This document shows positions 38,596-50,200 of a stretch of 64,000 nucleotides of DNA, piece after piece. Position 1 is the first letter of the stretch. Every line of letters starts with the position of its first letter. Location of the stretch: NCBI GenBank assembly GCA_907165065.1, contig OU015528.1, positions 41,965,515 to 42,029,514 on the forward strand, read 5' to 3'. Position numbers and translations under genes: made by a program. The notes beneath the pieces are model-generated. The model had not been told where the DNA came from, made no database searches, and saw only the letters and a list, made by a program, of their open reading frames with translations. Origin of the DNA: Caprimulgus europaeus (taxonomy: Eukaryota > Chordata > Aves > Caprimulgiformes > Caprimulgidae).

Positions 38596-39219
38596 TGTTG
38601 TGGTTTCACCTGGCCAGCAGCCAAACACAGCCACTCGCTCACTCCCCTCTACCAGGGGACAAGGGAGAGAGTTGGGGGGCAAGGGTAAGGAGACCTACAG
38701 GTTGAGACAAGAACAATTTAATAATTGAAATAAAATTAAACTTAAACTAATAGTGACATTCAAATAATAATGACAATAGTAATAAAATATGCAAATGAGT
38801 GATACACAGTGCAATTGCTCACTACTCATTGACCAAGCCTGGCTCATTCCCAGGTAACAATCCTGAAATTTAAACTGCAATCCTGGAAGAGTGAAAACCT
38901 GAATGAAAGCCAGAGGGAACAAGAGAGGAAGACACCCTCATTAATATACTGAACATGACATTATATGACATGGAATATCCTGTTGACATATCCAAATGCC
39001 AATTTAGCCTATTAACTTAAATATTCTTCAGTCCCCCCTGAGATCTTGCACTTGTAGACTAGCAAAACACAAAGTCCTTCAACTTCCAGTGACAAAAATG
39101 AAAACATTGCTATGCTATCAACATTTCTCTCATAACAAATCCCATGTTAAAACCAGAATACAGCACTTTTCTAGCTACTAAAAATAAACCTAGCTCTGTC
39201 TCAGCTAAAAACCAGGACA
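38596..39219 (-). mobile_element. Near-complete LTR (family B), minus strand
   Basis: About 624 bp. On the minus strand it starts TGTCCTGGTTTTTAGCTGAG, a start seen in many avian LTRs, and ends GGTGAAACCACAACA. Its 3' half matches 29483-29798. Its overall plan also resembles the LTR at 61627-62206: a similar start, an ATTCCATGTCATAT-like motif in the middle, and a similar end. No matching short direct repeats were found at its edges (AAACC left, GCTTC right). This suggests it was rearranged or lost its original flank, or that one edge is misplaced by a few bases. No internal retroviral genes are adjacent. Confidence 0.85.
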
Positions 39220-40368
39220 GCTTCATACCTCTGATGAACTATTTCCAGCAGCTAACTGGTCCTGCAAGCATAGAGCTAAGTGTGAGACTGGGGCTTTGTG
39301 AGTAGCAGTCTAGTTCACAAACAAAAATGACAAGTTGAGACTTAAGCCTAGAGCAGTAACCCATGGATGTATCTTACGCAGTCTCAAGTCTTCAGTTACC
39401 CAGAACAAGGGTATATGTCAATATGGAGAGTCAGGAGTTTAAACTTAAGCATAAGTTTGGTAGGTTAACACAACACCCTGGTGAAGGTGGAGAGCATTAT
39501 AGACCTTTCAGTATACAATTCTAACATTTCTAATTGCAAAAATGAAACAGTATTTAATTTATAGTTGAGCAGGGCATGATAGTAGCCTGATATCAGATAT
39601 AACCATAACTAAGTTAATAGCAGTTTAAAATTAGCCCAAATTAAGATGAACTGTCCCAAACTTAGCTAGTGTTTGAGAAGCTGCCTTAATTGTGCTGGGT
39701 TCCTTATTTCAACTTTCAAAGCAATCATAAACAAAACAGATATATGAGCTCAGTCTACTCAGATGAGAGCATCTGTTACTCCAGGACAAAACTATTTTCT
39801 GCTGCCTTTGAATTAGAATCAACAGGAGCTTAAAGACACACATATGTATAAGCAATATGCTGATTTGAAGTCATAATGAGAATGCCATCATATAACAAGA
39901 AGCCCTGTATGTTTTTAAAAATAATTTTAAATATAACTTAAAGTAGCAAATTAATTCTCAATGTTCAGTGACACACAGAAGTGCAGCCAAAAATAGAATA
40001 AACGTACTTGTGATTTACATAAAAATCATACCAAGGAAGAATGTGTTATGGTCAGAAAGATAAAAAAGACAAGTCAATTAAAACAGTGAGAAATAATATA
40101 ATTATTCTGTAAAGTATTTCTGGTTTGAGACACTGGATATTTTAAAGAAAAGTTAAATGTGCTTCTGAACAATTTTAAAACTGTAGAGTTCATATTACTG
40201 TTAAAATTTGACCGTAACAAGCAACATAAAGAAGACTTTGCCAAAGTAGGTATTGACAAAGATCAGCCAAGGGATTACTTAAAAGATGGGAACAGAAACA
40301 AACCAGTCATTCCAAACAATCTACATCTTAAGGAAAATAGCATATATACTCACACAAACCCCTGGCAG

Positions 40369-40371
<3 letters not shown>
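39220..40371. other. Unassigned DNA
   Basis: Nothing recognised in this 1.15-kb stretch. The frame 40159-40407 ends in the TA microsatellite and is not supported as a gene. Confidence 0.55.

Positions 40372-40404
<33 letters not shown>
40372..40404. repeat. TA microsatellite
   Basis: About 15 TA units (31 bp) ending in TTTAAATAATG. It lies within ten bases of the truncated 5' edge of the next CR1 element. Confidence 0.95.
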
Positions 40405-40406
<2 letters not shown>

Positions 40407-40412
40407 AATAAT

Positions 40413-40998
40413 GTAGCCAGCAGATCAAGGGAAGTGATTCTCCCCCTCTACTCTGCGCTGGTGAGACCCCACCTGGAGTACTGTGTCCAGTTCTGGGGCT
40501 CCCAACACAAGAAGAACATGGACCTACTGGAGTGAGTCCAGAGGAGGTCACGAAGATGATCAAAGGACTGAAGCACTTCTCCTATGAGGACAGGTTGAGA
40601 GAGCTGGGGCTGAAGAAGAGAAGACTCCAGGGAGACCTTATAGCTGCCTTCCAATACCTGAAAGGGGCCTACAGGAAGGCTGAGGAGGGACTTTTTCCAA
40701 AGGCAGAGAGTGACAAGATGAGAAGTAGTGGTTTTAAACTGGAAGAAGGTAGCTTTATATTAGACATTAAGAAGAAATTATTTCCTGTGAAGGTGGTCAG
40801 ACACTGGAGTGGGTTAACCAGAGAAGCTGTGGATGCCCCCTCCCTGGAAGTGTTCAAGGCCAGGTTGGATGAGGCTTTGAGCAACCTGGTCTAGTGGAAG
40901 GTGTCCCTGCTCATGGCAGGGGGGTTGGAACTAGATGATCTCTAAGGTCACTTCCAACCCATATAGCATTCTACGATTCTATGGTTCTGTGATTCTAT
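40413..40998 (+). mobile_element. CR1 LINE fragment (copy 4)
   Basis: A plus-strand element of about 586 bp, from the GGCCAGCAGGTCAAGG-like region of ORF2 through the 3' UTR to the tail CTACGATTCTATGGTTCTGTG near 40972-40992. It is 5' truncated next to the TA repeat. The tail copies are imperfect, which indicates age. Confidence 0.95.
40532..40894 (+). pseudogene. CR1 ORF2 C-terminal open frame
   Basis: 120 codons coding for the last part of CR1 ORF2. Conserved text includes [37 protein letters not shown] and SLEVFKARLDEALSNLV, ending at the normal ORF2 stop. The upstream sequence ([24 protein letters not shown] at about 40443-40500) has a TGA at the 'LE.VQRR' position, so the first ATG here is not a real start. 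It is part of the dead LINE copy. Confidence 0.9.
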
Positions 40999-43520
40999 TA
41001 CAATTTGGTTGGCTATGGAATTTCTTCTGTCCCGTGAAAAAATCATAGCATAAAATTAGAAAAAAAAAATAAAAATAGACAAACCAGGAAGAATTTTTGC
41101 CAGAATGACAGCATATCTACTGTGGGTTGACATCATAAGAGTTGAGTTATGAATTTCAGGTGGGGAGGTTTTATCCCCAAGTAAATGCTTCATCCACAGT
41201 GGCATTCAGCTTGAGTCTGAAAAACTTAAGCACAGGTGATATATAGATGTCTATAACTAAGCTAGGTGAACTAGCTAAACAAGCCGTTATAGTCTATGGA
41301 TGTATAATCAATACAGCCAGGGGAACCCAGAGGGCAATTCACCTGAGCAGCCAGGGATGTTTTGTTCAGGGAGAATTAAATTACTAACAATTGTCTTGAA
41401 GTGGGATTTAGCTGCCTAAATAGATTCAGATGGTATGGGACGTACCATGCTGCCTCCAGACTGTTTCACTAATGTGCAGATTTCCCGAGTTGTATCAGGT
41501 AGCTTTCTGGCTTGGATTCTCCTGCCATCTCAAATGTCATTAACACCTGTGCTTAGAGAACTGAAGCCTTCCCCAAATCTGATTGGGCTGAAGCTTGGAC
41601 ACATAGCTCACTGGATTTATCACTGGCACATATATATGTGTATTCAGGTAACTTGCTCTGGAGTCAAAGTTGTCACAGGTACCCATAAATTGCTAACTAT
41701 GTCACACGGAAGGTGGAAAGGGCAGAAATGGAACTAGGAAATTTTTTGTGTTTTCTTCCTTTACAAGTGTCCTGAGCACAGACAGTTGTGTAAAGGAGGA
41801 GACAGTCAGATCTAGTTAGTTTCATAGCACTGGTCAAGGGAAAAAAGTTGAGTCCAGGTATAGAATGGGGGGTAGGCTGAAAAAGCCCAAAAGTGTGGCA
41901 GAATGCAGAGTCCTGATTTCACTGTCAGAATTATCCAAAGAGTCATCTAATAGCAATAATCAAAAAGTAAAAATGAAAGAATAATCATACAGCTCTAAGA
42001 AGGCCCAAATAATCTACCTGCTTGTGGCAGTCTAGTCTTGATGCTGTGCAATATCCTTAAGATGATCTACAGCTATTTAGTTTTCAAAGCTGGATTCCAG
42101 TAAGTGGTTGAAGAAGTAAGACTGATATTGGTTTCTCGTACTTCCTTAAGTTGTAGAGCCATATGGCACAAAAATATGCCTGCTTATTTTTTTCCAGTGT
42201 TTCACATTCACATGATAGTGAATTTAGCCAATATTTCAGTATAAGAGATGGAAATCATATCACTGAACTTTTGGCCATGTAAGTACTCATTCCTTCTCCT
42301 AAACTAGTTTCTAGGTTCCTGAAGTTGTGAATACAAACAGTAATTCATCCCATTTTAAGGCAGGTATCAAACACAGTGCAATTAGGGGAAAAGCCTCTCC
42401 CTGTAAGTACCATTGAGGAGGTCCTCATAATTTAATGACTCCCCAAATTCACTTTTTACTACTGTGGAGATATCTTTAAATTTTCAGGAACCTTGATGAC
42501 AATGTGCTCAGGGCTTGACTCTATATGTGATGTGCAGATTTTCCTTGGGCATATCAGACAGGGGATTTCTGTTCTTTGTACCAGCTGCTGAGCCCTGGGA
42601 CCCAGCTGTGGCAATCTCCTTAGCAGGACCCAACATGCAACCCAGTCTGTCTGTGAAGGTTTCATCTACTAGTTTGTGGATCCTAATTTGCACTTTGTAG
42701 TAACCCATATTGAAAGGAAACTAACTGCTATTAACTCAAAATGCAGTTACAAACCTTTCTACGCTAATCTTTTGTACAATTTGAGTGAGTAACTTGTCCT
42801 CAATAAACATATCCATATCAATTAACAGCCCCTGCTAGGCTGAGTGATATTGACTACGTTAGATACAGTTTGTCTAGACATTTTATAGAAGGCTGACTTA
42901 ACAGGTCAATGGCAAACGTAATGGAAATATTTTTAACAGAAATTACTTCAATTTCTTTCCTTCAGCGGGACTACACTTGACTAAGTCAAACATTGGAGCT
43001 GAGGTGCTGTGCTAGATTTAGTCTAAAACACAATATTTGACCAAGTAAAATACTTAAATATTAAATTAAATATTAACATTAAAAATTAAAACATTAAAAT
43101 TAAAACGTTTGTATGATCCTATGCTTTTACTTACCCTGATCTGAGTAAGACATTAATTGCAGGAAGGTATGAACGTGGTAAAAAACATTAACAATTAAGC
43201 ATGTACATCACTGTTTTGCTGGGTGAAGGCCAAAATGCCTTCTCTTAAACTATAATAGGCCCTAACCCTGTATGCTTGCAGCCCATGAGGGCTCTGGCTT
43301 TCAGCTGCATTCCTTTACATATTCAAATCCCTTTCAAAATTCAGTTCTACTCTCTGGGCTAAAATGCACACTCATAAGAATACAATAATTAAACACAATT
43401 AAAAAGATGTTCACATTTCATGCTGAACAACCGTAGGCCCCTTTCCAACCACATTTATGTTCTTTCCTCATAATCTGTGATTTTCCCAGCCTTTTATTGA
43501 TGCTCCTCAGTTATCAAACT
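40999..43520. other. Unassigned DNA between two CR1 copies
   Basis: About 2.5 kb without a recognised gene. A less AT-rich patch at about 42480-42710 has overlapping open frames on both strands, but no protein family was recognised. Confidence 0.55.
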
Positions 43521-43826
43521 CCTTTTGAGCACAAATACAGGCTGGGCAATGAGTGGCTTGAGGCCAGCTCTGAAGAGAAGGACTTGGGAGTGGTGGTGGA
43601 CAAGAAGCTGAACATGAGCTGGCAATGTGTGCTTGCAGCCCAGAAGGCCAACTGTATCCTGGGCTGCATCAAGAGAAGCGTGGCCAGCAGGTCGAGGGAG
43701 GTGATTCTGCCCCTCTACTCTGCTCTCGTAAGGCCCCACCTGGAGTACTGTGTCCAGTTCTGGAGCCCCCAACACAAGAAAGACACAGAAGAGTTAGAAC
43801 GAGTCCAGAGGAGGCCACGAGGATGA
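43497..43826 (+). pseudogene. CR1 ORF2 fragment with frameshifts
   Basis: The frame carries the post-reverse-transcriptase segment of CR1 ORF2: [39 protein letters not shown] and LERVQRR. After VQRR it shifts by one base, because one G is missing from the GGAGGGCC-like stretch near 43808-43815 compared with the CR1 pattern. The true reading then continues in the frame seen at 43625-43984 ([20 protein letters not shown]). It shifts again near 'LKG' at about 43940. The first ATG is upstream of the CR1 similarity and is not a start. Confidence 0.9.
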
Positions 43827-44263
43827 TCCAAGGGCTGGAGCACCTCTCCTGTGAGGACAGGCTGAGAGAGTTGGGGCTGTTCAGCCTCGAGAAGAGACAG
43901 CTCCAGGGAGATCTTATAGCAGCCTTCCAGCACCTGAAGGGGCTACAAGAAAGCTGGGGAGGGACTTTTTACAAGGGCAGATAGTGACAGAACAAGGGGA
44001 AATGGCTTTAAACTGGAAGAGGGTGGGTTTAGATTAGATATTAGGAAGAAATTCTTCACTGTGAGGGTGGTCAGACACTGGACCAGGTTGCCCAGAGAAG
44101 CTGTGAATGCCCCCTCCCTGGAAGTGTTCAAGGCCAGGTTGAATGAGGCTTTGAGCAGCCTGGTCTAGTGGAAGGTGTCCCTGCTCATGGCAAGGGGATT
44201 TGAACTAGATGATCTTTAAGGTCCCTTCCAGCCCAAACCATTCTATGAATGTATGGTTCTATA
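43525..44263 (+). mobile_element. CR1 LINE fragment (copy 5)
   Basis: A plus-strand element of about 740 bp, from [18 protein letters not shown] in ORF2 to the tail ATTCTATGAATGTATGGTTC at 44240-44259. The body is well conserved compared with copy 3. The left edge is approximate, because the first 25-30 bases of similarity are weak. Confidence 0.95.
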
Positions 44264-47200
44264 AGATGACAAGATTCAGTAATCTGTGGAATCACAGCTC
44301 TGAATCACAGTTTCCATTTACTTTGCCAGCTTTTATTCAGGGTAGTGTTTATAAAATAGTTTAAGCAATCACAAAAATAAATAATGACTTGACCTAACTT
44401 CTGCTGCTCCATGACAAAATTGGTGATAGATTTGTGAGGATAATATTATAAAATAAAGGCCACAATTTGCCTGTTAATTTGGGAAACGTTGGCCTCTAGA
44501 GCAGCTGTACTTCAAACGTCATAAATGCTAATATTTTCTAAAAGGTTTTGTGAAATATGTCTATATTCTTTTTAAAGAACTTAATTGTCAAATTTTCAAG
44601 TCAGTTGACTAGATATGGGTTTTTTTACAAAAATATAGTATTTTCATGTCCAATCTTTTAATGTCACCTGGCAGAATTATTTTCAAAATGCACATAATTT
44701 GCGATCTTACATTGTCTCTTACCGTGTGTAGTTCTTTTTATCTGTAGTCAAGCAGCACTAAGCTCTAAATCTTAGTAGCCATCCAAACAGAAGATAGATG
44801 TAATGAAATGGTATGTATCAAATGTGAGAGTGCAATAATCTAAACCTTCTTAATCACTTCAGAACCCTGAAATATTTATTGGAAATTGCAGTCATCATGA
44901 AAAAAGTCCATGGCTATTGATTAAATTAGGAGGTTAATTAATGTCTAGAAAGGGGTAAAATACTTTGCCAAATCCTTGTAGCAATACGGCACTGTAGCTT
45001 TTCAACTGTTAAGAAGTTTGCTTTATTTATCCCAGGTAAGAATCAAGCTCTGATGCATGTATTTAAGTCTTCAAACTATGCTTCTCTGATCTGGGGATTA
45101 TACATGTTATAGAATAATATGAATATATAAAATAATACATTATTATAATATACATATACTCTACATAGAATAATGTATTATGCATATTATCTATTCAAGA
45201 TAAGGCAGTAGCATGTTATAGGAGAGGCAATCTAGTTTTCTCAAGCTCCAAAAATAGCCAAGAGATAGACAGGCTTCTCGAAAGAGAGATTTAGAGCGTC
45301 CATCTGGGTTTCTGCACTGAAGCGTCCTCTCAAGGAGCTGTCTTCACCCCATTGGTTATACAGGCAGCCCAGAGAGAAAGAAGATGAAGCAAAATAAGAT
45401 GTGTGAAATTATGTGATGAAACCATCCCTTGCCAGTCCTAATTCTAATCCACTGGGACTCAGTAGAATATTGTACATCACAGTGGCTTGAAGAAGAAATT
45501 AAAAATAAATGCTCACAGGCATCTATGAACTGTTTGTCAAACAAAAAGGAGGGAGGAAAAAGGGAAGAAAAACATCAATTCTTTCTTTCCTCCACTAATG
45601 GGAGCTTTGTGAAATGCACTGTTTGGCAAAGATTCAATAATATTATTTCTTTGGTTTTGCTTCTCATGGGTTTATTGTCAACTGTGGTATGCTTTTGTGC
45701 TCTTTTTTGGTTTTAATTTTGTTTAGGTTTTTTTTTTTTTTTAACATAATGTCAGCCTAATTCAACCACATAAATCCCACTATTAACTAGATCTTAAGAC
45801 CTCACACTCAGATTTGCTCAAGAGAGGCCCAAAATGGGAAAAGTAAGTAATAACAGATCACAACTCTGGTGCATAGTACTGTTTAGGACAGGCTGCCACC
45901 CACTAATCACTGACTACTGTCCAAGTCTAGAAGTACAGATGTGCATACCAAACACAGTTAGAGAAATTAGAACCAGAAGAGAAAGGAAAAAGGGAATAAA
46001 AATGAAATTCACCAACAATGAGAAGGAAAGTGTACCGCATATCTGCTGCAGAATCAAAAATTCCTAAACTTTTCATTTAATTTATATATACAACTAGTCC
46101 TATTGACTTGTAACTACCCACGCAAGGTTATGAACATATGCATGTCCCTAGAATGAGGGTCTAATTGTAGGAGATTTAAAAGAGAGAAATCTAAAAATTC
46201 AGTGTGAATGAAATTATAGCTAAACTTTTATTTCTATCATCTGGTGAGAACCGTTGGAATTAAAAAAAAAAGTATTTTCTGGAGCCATTCTTAGCATAAA
46301 CATAGTGATCCTCCAGAAATGCAACAACACTTAATATCAGATTTCCAAAAATCAAAATGTCAACAATAATTTACTTGCTAAATTTATTTTACCGCATCTC
46401 TTCATCAAAAAGAGACCCTTCTTTAAGACCTGCTCTTAGAGAAGGTAGTAACAAGCAGTAAGACCATAAAAGTCCATTATAGATAATAATTATATAGATA
46501 AATACTAAAAAGTACAAGTTTCTTGGAATACTCAGCACTGAAAATTAGTGGTAGAACATGCTAGTGTCAGCAGTTCTCATTTGCTTAAGGTGAGCCATGA
46601 TCCAGGCTCCATTAAATGCAATGAGAACATTTCAGTCACTGCAGCAGCATTTGAAGTAGACAATGTCAAAACAGTGTAAAAGCAAATAGATATTCATACA
46701 TTGTTTTTAGTCAGCTCAACATTATAGTGTTTCCCAACTGCATACAGTTGCTATCAGACAATAAATTACAGTATAAAAAAAAAAATTTAGTGTTGAGTTG
46801 ACCTGAGTCAATTTTTTTGTGTGTCTGTTCAACAAACTGCAATATAGTAATTTGGAAATCAAAGTACTCTTGTTAAGAATACCAATGTGAATGCCATAAT
46901 GATTTTTCAAAAGCTTCCCAAAAAACAAATACTATTTCAGCTTTTTTTTCTAACTTCGAATGGAAACAAATAATATGATATCATTCATGGCAAGAATAAT
47001 AAGGTTCACTGCATCCTAGTAAAAATTATAACAGACTGTGACATAGTGATGCTACATGATAACATAGCTAAATAGATAAAAGGTAACATAACATCCTTCT
47101 GGAATTTGAATTCTAAGTATTAAATAAGAAACCGACCTCATTCATTCACTCTTCAGTTACCTTTTCATAAGCTATGAATTTTTTATGCACAGAGCATCTG

Positions 47201-50200
47201 TGAGAATTTATAACATTTCATCATTTGTTTGCACTGAAATGATTAGAATCTATTTATTTGTTTATTTATTTGAGAAAATACAATAGAAATAACGTAGGAT
47301 ATAAAAATAATAAATAATAATAATGAAAAATAGTTGTAATGAAAGGTACGGTCTTAAGACAGATGTGTGAACTATGTTATTTACATCTAATACTATAAGT
47401 AGGAAGAAAAGATCAAACAGTCCTTGGGTTGTGGGGTTGTTTGTTTGATCAGATGCTGTCACTTATAGTGACAAGATGCTGCTATTTTGCTGCTATGTGG
47501 CACGTTCCCTCTATATGAGGCTGAAGCGTTTCCAGCCTGCGATGATCTGCTAGGCCTGCTACATACCTGTCTGTCTGTAGCAATGTTATCTAAAATATCT
47601 GTTCTCTAAGCAGAAGCTTAGTAAAGACCTGTCTCATGAGCAGGAATTCTTGCTTCAGGTCATAGACATTCTATCTCAAAGCAAATCCATGCTCTTATAG
47701 CATAAGGTAAAAAAAGTATGAATAAATTTCAGTCTTCCCAACCTAAAATCTGACATAATGTATAATAGAGTAAATAAACTTTTTGATTATGCTCTACTTT
47801 CTGACAATTTTAATATTTTACAATGCTTTATAGTTGTTATTCCAATATAATGGAACCTTTATACCATTATTCCTAATACTCTTCTATGACTTCTGGGCCA
47901 ATAACCAACATAACCCTCATGCAGAATCATCTAGGTGCTGTATAGGTATTGTCAGAAGCTTTTGTGATGGGACTTCAAGTCAGCCAAAGCTTTGGGCTGA
48001 AACTATTCAGATTTTGTTTTTAAAGTGAGTGATTTAAAGGACTGAAACCAATACCATTGTTGCCAGTCTTGCTTTCCTCCAGTGTTGCTTTGCAACTCAT
48101 TGACTTTCCAGCAGCTATCAGTTGAAGCAAACTGTGCACAGTCCTTTTGGTTCCCTTGCAATATTTCCTTCTTTCCTCTCAAGGTTTAAGTCTCTGCCCT
48201 TGTTCCTCCTTCCCTTCCTGCCATGTTTATTTCATGTTATATCTGCCACACTCAGACAGGGTAAATGGGTTGCCTTCTGCTCTGCTGCCAGCCACTGTGC
48301 TTTAAAAACCGGTACACTGTATTCAGGACATAGGCCTTTAGCCAAAAAATATAGCAGTTATGCAACCTATTACAGTCTAGATGGAGGTAAATTTTAATTA
48401 TTTTTTTTCTAGTAAAATTTGATACAGAAAAATTTTCAGACAGGAAATTCAGCCTTCTACTCCAAGTTCAATCTCAAAAATCTGGTCTGTTCTTTCATTG
48501 TCCTTGGCCAAGTTTTTGAACTCACATACAGCCCAGCCTCTTAGGAAGAGAGCTAACTGATTTGAGAAAAATCAGTAAGAAAAAATAAAATCTGAAGTCA
48601 CCTGTTTATGCAATAATAAGGCTTTCAATACCCCATGAAACTTATTTGCAAAATATTATTATAGTGATGAGAACATTACTAATGTGAGTTTGTCTCTTGA
48701 AAAGATAAATCTACCTCCTTATCCAAATTATATTACTCTTCAGATCACTATGAGCTTGTCTTATTGCAATGCAGTGTAATTACATGTTATTCATGTACGT
48801 TACTGATTTTTTTTCACAGAGAGTATTTTAGCATAAGGTAAAGCAAATGCAGGAACCTTTAGCTTGTTATGTTTGAGACAAAAAATATTTTGTTGGCCAG
48901 ACTAGCAGTAGGAGCAAAGGTGGCAGTAACTGAGCTTATTGCTAAACAACCTGTTTAAATTAGTGAGTTCCAGGATATGATGGAGGAAATTACTCTTAAT
49001 ATGACAGTTAGCTTGGGTTCCACTGTACTTGCAAAATTTCAGTTAGGGACTTGAGTCAGTATTTATATTTTTAATCAACTTTTTCTTGAAAATATACATG
49101 AACAATATTTTAATTTTCTACCAACCATGTGTATCAGTGACATTTTTTTTTTTTCTCCACTGTGTTTATGAGAAAGCAGAGGTGTATTTTATGCATATCA
49201 GAAAGAATGAAAATGCTCTATGATTTAAAATAGCATCAAGGTACTTTTGGCAGAGCTGGTCATTCTGAGAACCAATACCTGTTAGTCTATTAAATGCAAA
49301 CTGCGCTTTGCATTTTAAATCAGGAAAGATAAAGGAACAGGTTCAACCATTACAGGTTTACTGCCATGAGAAGCTATATAGTATATTGTTCTCTCTGCGG
49401 TAGAAAACAAGCGCTGTTATATAAGACCATAATGCATCAATTGGTCAAAACATTGGTGAGTCACAGCACAAGGGTTTTATTAGAACAGAAACTGCAGAAT
49501 AAAATAGTTCAAGTGGTCCAGAGGTACTTGGAAAAATGCATGTTTTTTCATAAGAATAAACTTCCTGTCACTAACATGCAATGAAAGTGAAGTTCAAATC
49601 ACAGCAATGATTTCTATGAGAACAAAGGTGTTTATCACATATGAATATTGAGCTAAAACTTGGTTTGTACCAGTTTTCCAAGTGTTGGAGTAAAACTATG
49701 TTGTAGACATTCTCTAAGCAACCAACACAACCTCAGTTACAAGTAAGTACAATAAATGAGCAATATAAGAATTTTGTAAATGTATTTGTTAATAATTTTA
49801 AAAGTTACTACTCTGAATGAGCAAACAGTTAGTCTGATATATAATCATATCAAGGGGCTAAACTCATCAAACCACTTCTTTGGTAGGCATCATTTGTATT
49901 GGTATTCCAAATCTAAAATTGTGATTGAGTTCTCAAGTAGTTAAACCATTGAAGGATATTTAGTATGTGAGTGCTCGCCTTGTCAGATTAAATAACTGCC
50001 TTCCAGTTCCCTGTTGATTTAAGTCTCTCCCTCTCTCTCTCTGGCTATTAAAGGAGGGCCTTTTGAGAGGACAATGCTTAACTGTGACCTGCCTATCTCC
50101 ACTGACTGTCGAGGAACCCAAAGGACAGCAGCCTCCTATCTCAAATGCCTATAGTTACTCAATAGTAGATGATGTGCTGATGCTACTCTACTGCAACAAG

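Noticed and set aside
41435..41737. 100-codon plus-strand frame
   Set aside because: No recognised domain, no splice or promoter context, and a length compatible with chance.
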